A stretch of 64,000 nucleotides of DNA from Solanum dulcamara (lineage: Eukaryota; Streptophyta; Magnoliopsida; Solanales; Solanaceae): the NCBI RefSeq assembly GCF_947179165.1, contig NC_077243.1, forward strand, positions 33,060,001 to 33,124,000, in the 5' to 3' direction. The position numbers and the translations under genes were made by a program. The notes beneath the pieces are model-generated. The model saw only the letters and a program-made list of their open reading frames with translations, was not told where the DNA came from and ran no database searches. This document shows positions 47,058 to 58,126 of the stretch, one piece after another. Position 1 is the first letter of the stretch; the number at the start of each line of letters is the position of its first letter.

Positions 47058-48875
47058 GTTATGATACTCTAGGGTGTGATGGCTGTTGCAAACCTGCAGG
47101 CAGCTTCTTGATACAAGCAGCCAAGGAAGGTTGCAGCATTCCTGTAACCAGCTCCTTATTGCCTCTCCCAACAAGTAAATCTGGAAGCTGATATATGAAG
47201 TAGTAATGACTTGTAGTTGCTCATTGAGTGCTGCAAATTGTTGGTACAAATGTTGGATGCTGATGGCTGCTGGTGCTCTGAGAACCCAAGCATTCTCAAC
47301 TTTGACGTTGTAGCTGGGGTGCACAAAAGCTATTGCAGGTGTTGAGACCAGGAACCTGGTATTTAGTAGTGTTGCTGTGATGACGAGGTCTAAGTAAGCC
47401 AAGTAGTTGTCTCCCTTAATGTGAGGATCTATGGACTTCAGGTGTTGCAGTGAGGGAATTGGCTTGAGTGGAGAGCTGATGTGTTGGTGAAGTCCTAGCT
47501 TGTAAGGTTTCTGTCTCTATGTTGATGCCTTTTATTTGCCAAGGTGCACCATCAGGTGTTGTACTTGCACAAAAACCATCAAAGAAAAACGAACAACCAA
47601 CAAGACAGAAAAACTAGGATGGGCCTTGTGTAGCAGTCTTGGAGTTTCTATTTGATTTGGTGGTTGTATCTTTGATGTCCTCCATGTAGTTGTTGTTAAT
47701 GCATGTTGATGTAGCACTCCAGAAACCTGCAATAATACAACAAACAAACAAAAGCAAGAAAGAACTTGCACAAGCTAGCAAAAAGGAAAGGACCTCTAAA
47801 AGTGTTTTGGAGCCTATTTGCTTTTTCAAGGTCGCTCGCCTAACGTCTCCAATTATCCGATTGAGCTGAAACTCCTTGAGACTTGCACAAAGATTCTTTT
47901 CTTTTGTCCTGCAAGATTTTGAGGCATTTTGCACAGGTTGGAACTTCCAAATAGCAAAATGCTCCCTCTTTAGGCTTAAGACAGCTGACTTTTTCAGGGT
48001 CACTCGCCTAACGTCTCTAATTATCCATTTGAGATGAGACTTCTTGGGTCTTGCTCCTATAGTATTTGCTGCAGTCCTGCAAAATTTGGAGACCTTGGTG
48101 CAGGTCCACATGGTCCAAATCACCCTGCATATCATACCCTGCTGTATTTTGGTCATAGTCTGCTGCAGGTCCTTGGGTATCTCCATTTTACTTCCATAGT
48201 AGAGGGGGTTAATATGCTTATTGTTGTAAGCTACTCCTAAGAGGATACCCTTCCTCATGATCAAGATAAGCTCTTCAGAGTACCTGCACAAGATAGACAA
48301 ACAAAAGGAGAAATCCCATTATTGATTCCTGTGCTGCATCTCTATAGCATTCTTATGTTGTTGTTGCTGCATCTCTGTAATGTAGTTGCTGCTGCTGTAG
48401 CATCTACATATGATGTTGTTGATATTCTGGTGCAAGAACTTCAAACTCAGCTGCTGCAACTCCAACCCTAGGCTCAAAGTAGCATTAAACCTGCACAATG
48501 AGACACACAACAAAAAACAATAATAGAACCAGAGTTTCCTTTTTGATTGCTGTTGAATGGAGTTCCATGTGGTGAATGTTGTGTTGCTGGTTTGTACAGT
48601 TGTTGCTATGGATTGTTGTATGCTGTTGTATTGCTGGTTGACATTTTCCATGTATGCAACTACATGCATAAACAAAAGGACAAGAGAAGAGAAGATAGCT
48701 ACTCTATCCCTTATCTCTAGCGGTATGGTAATTATTCTAGGAAAGCAGTAAACTAGGGAGACTGTCCCTTTTACAATGGTCCTGGATATCATTATATATA
48801 TCAACTAGTATTAAAAAAGTGTGAATAAATATACTTGAATGGAAACTAACACTAGAGCATGATTAGTGATATCCT
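47058..48875 (-). other. 3' region of LINE copy B
   Basis: Homologous to much of 40760-43422 but shorter. It shares the 168-bp tandem repeat (47821 and 47989), the TACCTGCACAAG word (48281) and the ATGAGACAC(A/C)CAACA module (48498 versus 43061). A 228-codon minus-strand frame lies at 47614-48300, co-linear in frame with the 378-codon frame of copy A. Bases 47058-47500 could not be aligned by eye with copy A. Confidence 0.65.
47821..48157. repeat. 168-bp tandem repeat in the LINE B 3' region
   Basis: CTTTTTCAAGGTCGCTCGCC starts at 47821 and CTTTTTCAGGGTCACTCGCC at 47989. The period is again 168 bp, as in copy A, so the duplication is ancestral to both copies. Confidence 0.88.
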
Positions 48876-51800
48876 TCAAGGTGGTTGGTGGATCTTCTTC
48901 ATTTTTGTTCTCCTAAAGCTAGCCATGCCAACTTTGTCCATTTTGTAATATCCCTTGGTCTCTCTTGGAAGTTTTTGAAAACTGTAGTAGTGTTGTGTAT
49001 GGTCCTTCATGTGGCTTTCTTTTTAGAGTGTATCTGTAGGGAAATTAGCTTCCCTAAAGATATGTCTGCAGTGGAAGCTTTCCATCTTGCTAATCAATAA
49101 CTGCAACTCAGTGAGATAGGTGTGAATATTCCATGGTGGTTTCATCTCTTGTTTGAGCCACTTGATCAGTAGCTCAGAGTCTACTTCCAGGGCTACCCTA
49201 CTGTGGCCATGTTGTAGACACCATTGAATACCAATAAGAGCTGCTTGTACTTCAGCTTGGTTATTAGAACCAAAGCCTAGTGGAGATGCAAAGGCATATA
49301 TCAGCACTCCATTATGGTCCCTAAGAATGCCCCCTGCCCCTATCTTTCCTGGCTTATTAAGGGCACTCCCATCTGTGTTGAGCTTGATCATTATAGGCTG
49401 TGGTTTAGTCCAACATACTTTGGTTATTCTCAACTCATGTTGGCTTTTTTCAACCATGGTAACCAAATCTGCCCACTTACTTGGCAAATTAATATATGGA
49501 TACACAGTAGAGATAAGCATATATAGATCTTTGGATATTGAGAATATTATTCTAGTAGCATTAGACTTCTTGCCTCCATACTTGCATGCACATCTATTCT
49601 TCCATAGATTCCAGCACACAAAAATGGGGATGGCTTGCATTACTAACTTATGAAGCTCATTGTTAGTTTTGATTAGCCACCACCTCATCAATAGGTTTTT
49701 TAGAGGAGTGTTGCTGTGTTGTAGACCCTAGTACCCTGAGAAGTGCTTCCAAATATGTTGTGCAAAGTAGCCTGAAACAAGGATATGGTCTACATCATCA
49801 AGACCTACTCTATTGCAGCAAGAGCATGTAGCAGGCTCCTGTCCAAAGGCCACAATACTGTCATTTATGGGTAGCTTAAGTCTGAAAGCTCTCTACAAAA
49901 GAAAAGAGACCTTGAAAGGAATGCTATTGTGCCATATGTTGCTGTTAGTGAGAGATCTTGTCTTTTTCTTTCTTACTAACTCCCAAGCTGATGCACAAGT
50001 GAAGTTTCCATGAGAGTTAGGCTTCCAGATGGCTTGATCCTGTATATTTGGAATATAGCTGATAGGAGTGTTAAGAATTTTGCACACCAATTGAGGGGGT
50101 GCATGTTTCCTTACTTCCTCTGCCTTCCATCCTCCATTCTCCATTAGATCAAAGACAGTAGTGTTATTCAATCTAAGGAGACTTTCATTATGGTAAGCTA
50201 ATGGACCTACCCCTAGCCAATCATCCCACCAAAAGCTGCTTGTTCCAGACTTGATTCTCCATTGTATATGAGGCTCAATATCTCTTTTATTGCTCATTAT
50301 GTGCTTCCACATGAGGGACTGTCCTGTGTTCCACTTCTTTATGACTGGATGAGCCCTTTGGCAGTATTTTGCTTTAAGGAATTCCCCCTATAGTGTCTTA
50401 TTTGATCTGAAAGTCCACCACTGTTTATATTGGAAGGATAAGCACACATCCTCTAATTTTTTAACACCTATACCACCCTCCTCATAAGGATAACTGAGAG
50501 TATGCCAAGAGGCCCAGTGATATTTTCTTCTTTCAGTTTCCCATCCCCAAAAGAAGTCAGCAATTAGTCTTTTGATTTGATTCATGGTGGTCTTAGTAGG
50601 ACTGATAGCTGACAGCAGGTGTATAGGAATGGATTGTAGCACTGATTTTACCAAGGTGATTCTACCTCCATAGCTTAACATTTTAGTCTGCCATCCCCTG
50701 ATCCTGCTTAGAACCTTAGAAACCATACTAGAGAAATATATGATCCTTTGTCTTCCTATATATAGGGGACAACCTAGGTAAGTGATTGGGCCATGTGTGC
50801 AATTGTATCCTTTGATCATGCTGACCCTTTCCACCACATCAGAGGGAGTATTCAGTGGCATCATGGTTTGACTCTTATCTTTATTGATAAGTTGTCCTGA
50901 AATAGCTTCATACAATTTAAGAGTTTTGGTAATCAATGTAAGTGAGAAGTTGCTGGTAGATGTGAAAATGATCACATCATCTGCAAAGCTCAAGTGATTT
51001 ACTTGAGGACCTCTTCTTTCCATCTGGAATCCTGTATATAAATAATGGTGATGAAGATTGTTGAGAAGTCTAGACAAAACTTCATCTCCAATGATGGATA
51101 AAGTAGGGGATAGAGGGTCTCCTTGCTTGAGTTCTCTTGTAGAGTGGAAGAAGCCATGCCTTGCACCATTAATGATGATTGAGTACCAATTGTTTGACAT
51201 AATCCTCCAAACCATATCAATCAACACTTCTCCAAACCCCATTTTCCTCATGACCATACAAATGAATGACCAAGAGACCCTATCATAGGCCTTGGCCATA
51301 TCTAGCTTTATCACCACATTATCCCTAGCCTTTGGTCTCTTAATATTGTGGATGATTTCTTGAGCTAACATTATGTTCTCAGAAATACTCCTACCTTTAA
51401 CAAATCCAGATTGATTATCTGAGATTAGCTGAGGCAATATTGGAGCAATTCTAAGGCTTATCAACTTAGAAATAATCTTGTTAGTGAAGTTGCTGAGAGA
51501 AATAAGCCTGTATTCTGAGAGGCTGTTAGGATGCTCATTCTTAGGAAATAGAGCTAAGCATGCATGAGAAATAAACTTGGGAATACCATGTCCATTGAAG
51601 AAATACTGGACTAATCTCAGTAGGTCTTCACAGATGATATCCCAGCATGAATGAAAGAATTTCCCATTCATTCCATCTGGTCCAGCAGCTGATGTAGGGC
51701 TCATAGACAATACAACTTTCTTCAGCTCATCCATAGTAGGTAAGGATTGCAGACTCTCATTCTGCTCCTCTGTAACCATCTTTGGAATGCATTTAAGAAC

Positions 51801-53036
51801 ATCTTCCCTGATCAGTCTCTCTTCTCCACTGAATATTTTTTCAAAGTGTGTTGTGGCTGCTCTTGCAATATTGTCTTCACCTTGAATAGTATTTCCATGT
51901 TCATCACTAATTTGATGGATGAATAACTTTCTTCTTCTTCCTCTGAAAATAGCATAAAAATAGCTGGTATTTGCATCTCCATCTTTGAACCAATAAAGTT
52001 GAGTTTTCTGCTTTAAGATAGCCTTCTCCATCTTCAGATATCTGATGTACTGAGTATTGATCTGATGTAGCTTGGACCTGTTCTCTTCAGTATTGTCACT
52101 GATTATTTTTTCTTCAGTTTGTCTCACCTGCTCTTCATATTCTTTTATTGAAGCAAAGATATCCCCAAACTCATTTCTTGACCACTTACTAAGAGTATTA
52201 GAAACTCTTTTAAGCTTTTGTTGGAAGGTTCTCATTGGATTTCCTTCCACAGGATTGTCCCAACATGCTTTTACAGTGCTAAGGAAATTAACATTGTCTG
52301 TCCAGCAGTTTAGAAATTTGAAATACTTGATAACATTACCTTATTTTGCCATGCTTTCAAGTAGTAGAGGACAGTGGTCAGATCCTGTGGAGGCCAAGTG
52401 ATTGACAGTTGTTATAGGCATGACTTCTAACCAAGATTCATTAACCATGGCCCTGTCAAGTCTTTTCCAAATCCTAGCATCTTTGTCTCTATTGTTGCAC
52501 CAGGTGAACTTCTTCCCACAGAACCCCAGATCAATGAGTCCACAAGCTTCTATCACACTAATAAACTCAAAGCTCTTGGTCACATTGTATGGCTGGCCCC
52601 CCATCTTTTCTTCAACATCTGTAATAACATTAAAGTCTCCAATGGTGCACCAAGGCTTCTCCTTATTAGAGAATTGCAGCATCTTATCCCATAAGTCTTT
52701 TCTCATATAGTCCTTGCATTTTGCATATACAAAGGTAATTAGGTAGCTATTAGAACAAGCCACATGAGTAATGTCACAAGTTATTTGCTGTTCATCCTGG
52801 TCAATAATGTTGCATACAATGTCTTTGTTCCAGAATAACCAGATTTTGCTATTGGAGTTGGACATAACATTATCCATACCTAGCTGAATTTTGTGGAATT
52901 CAATTTGGGATTTGTTGGAGAATGGTTCCAGTACTGCTATAATAGACAACTTATGGAGATCTTTCAACTTTTGTAGCCTGTCAAGGGCCCCTTGAGTATT
53001 AATACTCCTTGTATTCCAGCAAATTGTACCAATCAT
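48876..53036 (-). pseudogene. LINE B ORF2: endonuclease, reverse transcriptase, zf-RVT, RNase H
   Basis: An ATG at 53034-53036 opens a frame that stays in register for 1,387 codons to a TGA at 48876-48878. The AP-like endonuclease (53036-52341) shows WNTRSI, GDFNVI and TGSDHCPLLLE. RT (52250-50388) shows SPTSAAGPDGM, KLDMAKAYDRVSW and FADDVIIF (about 50965-50987). The zf-RVT region (50312-49730) has AWELVRKKK and CSCCNRVGLDDVDHI. RNase H (49691-49023) has LNTDGSALNKPGKIG, NNQAEVQAA, LEVDSELL and REANFPTDTL. Stops are at 52341 (TAA), 50388, 49893 and 49728 (TAG, each where copy A or the family has Trp) and 49023 (TAA). In life ORF2 makes the DNA nick and target-primed cDNA. This copy cannot make a full protein. 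Confidence 0.94.
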
Positions 53037-53038
53037 TA
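53034..53038 (-). promoter_or_regulatory. TAATG overlap of ORF1 stop and ORF2 start
   Basis: On the minus strand the five bases read TAATG: TAA ends ORF1 and ATG opens ORF2, sharing one base. In some other LINEs (for example SART1 of silkworm) such a junction serves termination-reinitiation. Use of this mechanism here is inference. Confidence 0.75.
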
Positions 53039-56000
53039 AGGTTTATGAGCTTTGGACCTAGTGTTGATGTTGCTGTTGAGAACAACCTTATCAGAACTGC
53101 TAATGATACTTTTCTTAGTCTTCTTCTTTGTTTGCTTACTTTTAGAGGGTGGATCATTCTCCTCCTTGTCTTGCTGACTTTCCCTCTGCAATAAAGCTGT
53201 CACTGTGGATCTGAATGCCTCCAGTTGATCTTCTTGTTGTGCCTCTTTCCAATGGTCATGGTCTTCCTCATCTTCAGAATGAGTGACCCTATATTCATCA
53301 GAGAATCCCTTGGACTTAGCAACCTGTTGGACCTCATCCTCATACACCTTGTCCCTGGATGGGCTGAAAGCCTTAATCAATTGTTCACTCACAGCATTCT
53401 CATCCTCATAGTCAGTCATTGGTTGATAATCACTATCTTCTTCATTCTCAGATACACACACTACATATTCATTAACCTCAGTATTGAGAGTATAGTTGGC
53501 CTTGGCTACATTAGTATGTGTTTCAGTATTGACACCTGCTGACTGAATGGGAGCTTGGAGGGTAGTGATATCCATTCCTACTTGATCATTATCAATTACA
53601 AATTGTTGGCAAGGCTGATGAGTTTGTTGCATAGTCATGCTGTGACAAAATTTAGGAACTCTCTCAGTATGATTTTTTCCATCAATTTTCTTCTTGATAA
53701 CATTCCTCCTTTTCTTACTTAACTTGTTACTCTTTGAAGTAGAGTACTTGGCACTGGTGCTAGAAAGTGACCCCAAGTCTTTAGCCATAGAGCCTTTAGG
53801 AGTTGGCAAAGTAGAATCCTGTGCAGTACCATTTCCTTTAGCATTTTCAGGCTAGGCTGGATCATTGATATTGTTGTGCTCAGTGGTTGCAGTGGCTCTA
53901 GAGTCACTCCTAGGGTCAGTGTTTCGGTACTCATGCAAAACATGAGACAAATCCCTTCCTCTTATGGTTACCTCTTATTGTAGGTTAGAGTATGACTCCT
54001 TTTCACTTCCATCCTGCCCCCCAACAACTTCAGCATCAATAATATCAACTGCATTAAAAATTGGGGGCATCCTGGGGATTGGGCTAGTAGAGTCAATACC
54101 TGAGTCCCTTGCAACATTGGCCCTTTAAGTAGTACCTGTTAAGATATTGCTTGTACATCCAATATGAGGGGAAGGGGCTTGTGGGAGAGATAAGTCAATA
54201 CCTTATCTCTGAGTTGTAGTACTTGCTTGCCTTACTGATGAACTCTTCACTATTGAGTTCCTTTGGTTGTTTGTATCTCCTGCACCTTGGTTAGTGGGTT
54301 GATCTTGCATAACAAGATCAACATGAACATTGGAAGTAGTAGTAGGAGTAGCATTCTTACCTGGATCAGCATTGACTTGCTGCACTGGTACATACTTACC
54401 TTTGAGTAGTGCTCCTGTGGTTCTGATGTCCTGGTGCTGCTGCACATTGGTAGTTCCTTTGTTCTGTTTTCTTCTTTGAGTTTGCCAGCCATTGTCCTCC
54501 TTGCTAGTCATAGTGTTTTGTGGCTATTGTGGTACTTTGGTTGTTGAAGGATTGTTGTGCACCTGTAGGTTGGCAGGTGGTGGATGAACTTGTTCTCTTT
54601 TGTCTTTCTCATCATGGCTCTTGGTTTTCTTTTCATTTTCTGCTTCTTTCCTGTTCTTTTGTTCTTCATCTCTTTTTCTTATGTTGCAGACATGCACCAT
54701 ATGCCCCTGATGCTTGCAATACATGCAATATTCAGGGACATTCTCATATAGTAGTTCTTGCCATCTTCCAATAGTTGGATCTCTTTTGTCATAGCCAAGC
54801 CAGACATGATGAGGCCTCTCCTAGGTAAGGTTGATTTGAACTCTCACCTTGGCAGTACTTCCTCTTGTCTTTTGGATAGAGGCAGCATCCATAAAGTGGA
54901 CTTTACCAACAGGGGCCAATAGTGTAGTAACAAACTCCTTTTCATAGCAATGCCATGGGAGTTCTGGCAGTGCTACCCACACAGGAACTATAGGAGTTTC
55001 CTACTCAGGCCTAAAGGTTGGTGTCCAAGTTTGTATCCTCATAACTTGCCCTTCAATGGTCATCCTTTGCCTGGTCCATATAGTTATGTAATCCATTTCA
55101 TTGTCAAGGTCAATGTATACATGCCTTGCATTAAAATGGGCAATTTTAACACCTCCCACAAGCTGTGTTTGGAGGATGAAGCTTCTCCTTATGAGTTCCA
55201 CCTTTGGCATGGTGTTACTAAATTTCCCAACAAGAGTATATTTGCATCTTTGAGCCAATTTAATCATGAAGTCATCATTGTCATATATCACAGCTGGTAA
55301 CCCTTGTCTAGTAGTATAGATAGGAGTAGATAGTTCAAGAGGGGTGTCATTCTTAGCTTGGTTTAATCTAAGCTTAGACGCAAAGGTTTGGATCACAGTG
55401 TAGGGGGCAGGGTGAGGGACCTATTCCTTTCTATTGGGGAACTGATTTCGCTGAGGATTTCTATTGTTGTTTTCAGGTTGTTGAGGTTGGGTACTAACAG
55501 GTTTAGGGACTTGATTATTAGGGCTAGGCTTATCAAAGTTAGAGGATATTTTTGGGAAGGTACTTGGATTACTTGTAGTTTTATGAGTTTGGAGTATGTT
55601 GGTGGTCAGGGTCTCAGCATTAGAATTAGGCTTGGTAGTGTTATGCTCATTACCCTGCATAAGATTGTTAGAAGCAGTACCAAGGAGTGTATTTACTCCA
55701 TTGGATTTCAACAAATTAACATCAACATTCATAGAAGTAGAATTATGCCCAGCTGCACTATTCTTATTAGTATGATAATGATGCACATCAGCACTAGGCA
55801 CCAAATTATTTTCCAAACCTTGCCCACGATTATTAGGAAGATTAATATGATTAGGAGATAGTTGAATGTCATTAGGAGAACACACATACTGACCCTGCAT
55901 ATTGAAATCAAGAGAAGGAGAGAACTTACCCTGTGCTCCTATGATCGAACTAGTGCTGCAGATATGGTTCAAGTTTTTTGGCATTGGATTATTGCAAGTT

Positions 56001-57053
56001 ATTTGATTATTGTGGGATTGACTACAATCATCAAGGTACTGATGGTGATCATTAGCCAATGTAGGTTCCTCAATTCGAATACCACTGTGACTGTGATAAT
56101 CTCCTTCGGAAAAGTCTTGACGACTTTTTGAATTTGAACTTTTTGAAGATAATTTGGGGTCAGTGGTTTGTGTAGTAAGCATCACAATAGCCTTGGGAAC
56201 ATTTTGGCATTGGTGTCTCAGCATTTTGTTCACCGGAGCTCCGGCAGTCTCATCACGATTGTCACCTTGACGACTTTTCAAATTTGAATCTTTTGGTAGT
56301 GATTAGAGACTAGACATATAGCTAGGAAGCTTCTCTACACTGTTGCGCACCTTTTGGCATTGGTCTTGGCTCAATTGGTTAACCGAAGGTCCGGCGACCT
56401 CTTTTCGTTCAGTAGCCAAATGGATATTCGAAGCTTGTGGTTGAAATTTGAGCTGGTTCTTGATGCCTGAAAGGTTCTCCTCATCGAGCTTAGCATGTTG
56501 GCATTGATTTTGATGGGATATACTTACCGAAGCTCCGGCGCCGACATCGAAGTTTTCACCGGCGATTCCAATGCCGGTGAAACTTGTACCATTGGACGCG
56601 TCTTGACCAGGAAAACAAACCCCAGTGGGTCCAACGTCTCGAATATCGCCGGAACTTGTTCGAATTTCAATTCGCTTGTCCAGCGAGACTGTGTTCTTCA
56701 ACTCAAATTTTGAAAATTCAATGCTCACAACTGGTGATGTAATTTGTTCTAATTTTTCGATTGTATGTAGTCCAAGTGATGATGAATCATTTGCACCCAC
56801 TCTTGAGACTCGAATCAATCCATCTTTGTGCAAAGCAATAATTTTGTGTGCTGCTCGCAGCTCCTCCTCAGATATGTGTACAGTGATCACATTAGTGTTT
56901 GGTGAATTGGAGGAGCTGTGTTTGGACCCTCGGTTCATCGTAACTTGCATTACGTTCGTATCGACAGGGTCTACAATCTTATCTTTCAAACGAAATATTT
57001 CAGCATTGGGAGGTAGGTCCCCCCTATTTTCATATTTGTGACTTAAGTGCCCT
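53036..57053 (-). pseudogene. LINE B ORF1: gag-like protein with DUF4283 domain and zinc knuckle
   Basis: The frame is open in register from 57053 to the TAA at 53036-53038, broken only by nonsense codons (about 56300, 55418, 54999, 54821, 54524, 54203, 54125, 53975 and 53852). The N-terminal third is low-complexity and polar (56989-55421). A DUF4283-type region lies at 55396-54830 (YTLVGKFSNTMPKVELIRRSF, VYIDLDNEMDYITIWTRQ). A CCHC knuckle, CMYCKHQGHMVHVC (C-x2-C-x4-H-x4-C), is at about 54672-54714, followed by a charged K/E stretch and a long polar C-terminus with nuclear-type basic runs (KKRRNVIKKK near 53700). ORF1 proteins bind LINE RNA. The true start is unclear: no ATG was found in frame before the stop at 57054. 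Confidence 0.88.
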
Positions 57054-57115
57054 TATTGGGAGCTTTTTGCTAGAGAGATATTGTAGAGAGAGAAAGATGA
57101 TGATGCAATCTGGAA

Positions 57116-57992
57116 GGTGACTTTTGAGCTTTTATTCTTAAATTTGGGTTTTATTTATCGATATTTTATGTTTGGAATTTATTGAAGATTTTTTGAGCTT
57201 TCACACTTCTCATTGTAAGTTTATGATTTTCTTTAATTTAAAAATTATTAAGTAGGAATACATAGTTATGAGTAGCTAATTTCACAAGTAGGGTTGTGGG
57301 AACCATGAAGAATTAACGAAGTACAACTTAATAAAAAGTAATTCTTGAATAGTGTGCATGCATGTATTATTTTTCCCTTCAGTTTGATTGCTTTTTAATG
57401 GTGTCCACTGTTAGAACTCGCCTTATCCTTACTTGCCGAATCAAGGAGGTAACTGATGGGAAAATGGATTAAACAACCAAATTTGGGCTAATCATCCTCA
57501 TGTAATTAGCTTGAACGGATCAAGGGATATCTAAATTTGGGATCATTGGTAAGGGTTAGTAAATCATACACTTGTAGATGGATCAAGTTGCGTAGTAAAA
57601 TTTACCTATTTGCCGAATCAAGGACTAGGTAAAATTAACTTATCGATTCTACATGTAACATACTAGGAAAGAATTACTAATAAAAAAGTCTACTTAGTTA
57701 AGGATGCGTGGGAACACACAAAACCCTAGTTTCACTTCTTATTGATTTAAACCACATCAAACCGTACTTTTGTTTGTTGACGCTTGCTATTTAATATTGA
57801 TCAGGTTATAAAAATTTGCCCCTTTGTTTTCTCTTTTTATGGAAATAACTTGATTACTAAAGCAAATAATAAATAATTAATCTAAAGTCTAAACCATATT
57901 CCTCGTGGGATCGACCCTAACCTTCGTTAGGTTCTATATTTGATTAATGATCGCTTTATACTTATTTAAGGAGGTGTAATTTGAACGTATCA
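57116..57992 (+). repeat. Athila-type 5' LTR, right portion
   Basis: AT-rich non-coding DNA ending ACGTATCA just before the primer site. It contains CTCGTGGGATCGACCCTAACC near 57903, a phrase I remember from the 3' end of Athila-like LTRs in dicots. The words TTGCCGAATCAAGG (about 57432 and 57611) occur twice. No gene. Confidence 0.65.
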
Positions 57993-57998
57993 AATTTT

Positions 57999-58016
57999 TG
58001 CGCCATTGCCAGGGAA
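57999..58016 (+). other. Primer-binding site of the Athila-type element
   Basis: TTGCGCCATTGCCAGGGA is close to TGGCGCCGTTGCCGGGGA, the conserved Athila primer site. It has G-to-A and related changes. It follows the LTR end at 57992 by a few bases. Confidence 0.78.
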
Positions 58017-58126
58017 TTTGGCTTTAGATTAAGATTAATTTTATTATTTGATTGGTAGTCATTATTTCCTTATTTTACGTTACTTTTTCTTTTGTTTGTG
58101 TTGAAACAAGTTTTGATTTCTAGTGC

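Larger units (their letters stand above)
47058..57115 (-). mobile_element. L1-type LINE copy B, nearly full length, lacking its 3' tail
   Basis: It contains a 5' leader, ORF1 (53036-57053), ORF2 (48876-53036) and about 1.8 kb of 3' region. It ends at 47057/47058 without poly(A), joined head-to-tail to copy A. Its 5' end is set near 57115 because coding similarity and the GA-rich leader (AGAGAGAGAAAG, about 57085) stop there and LTR-like DNA follows. A degenerate resemblance between GGTACATTTTTGG (40737) and GGTGACTTTTGAG (57117) might be a decayed target duplication. Confidence 0.8.
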
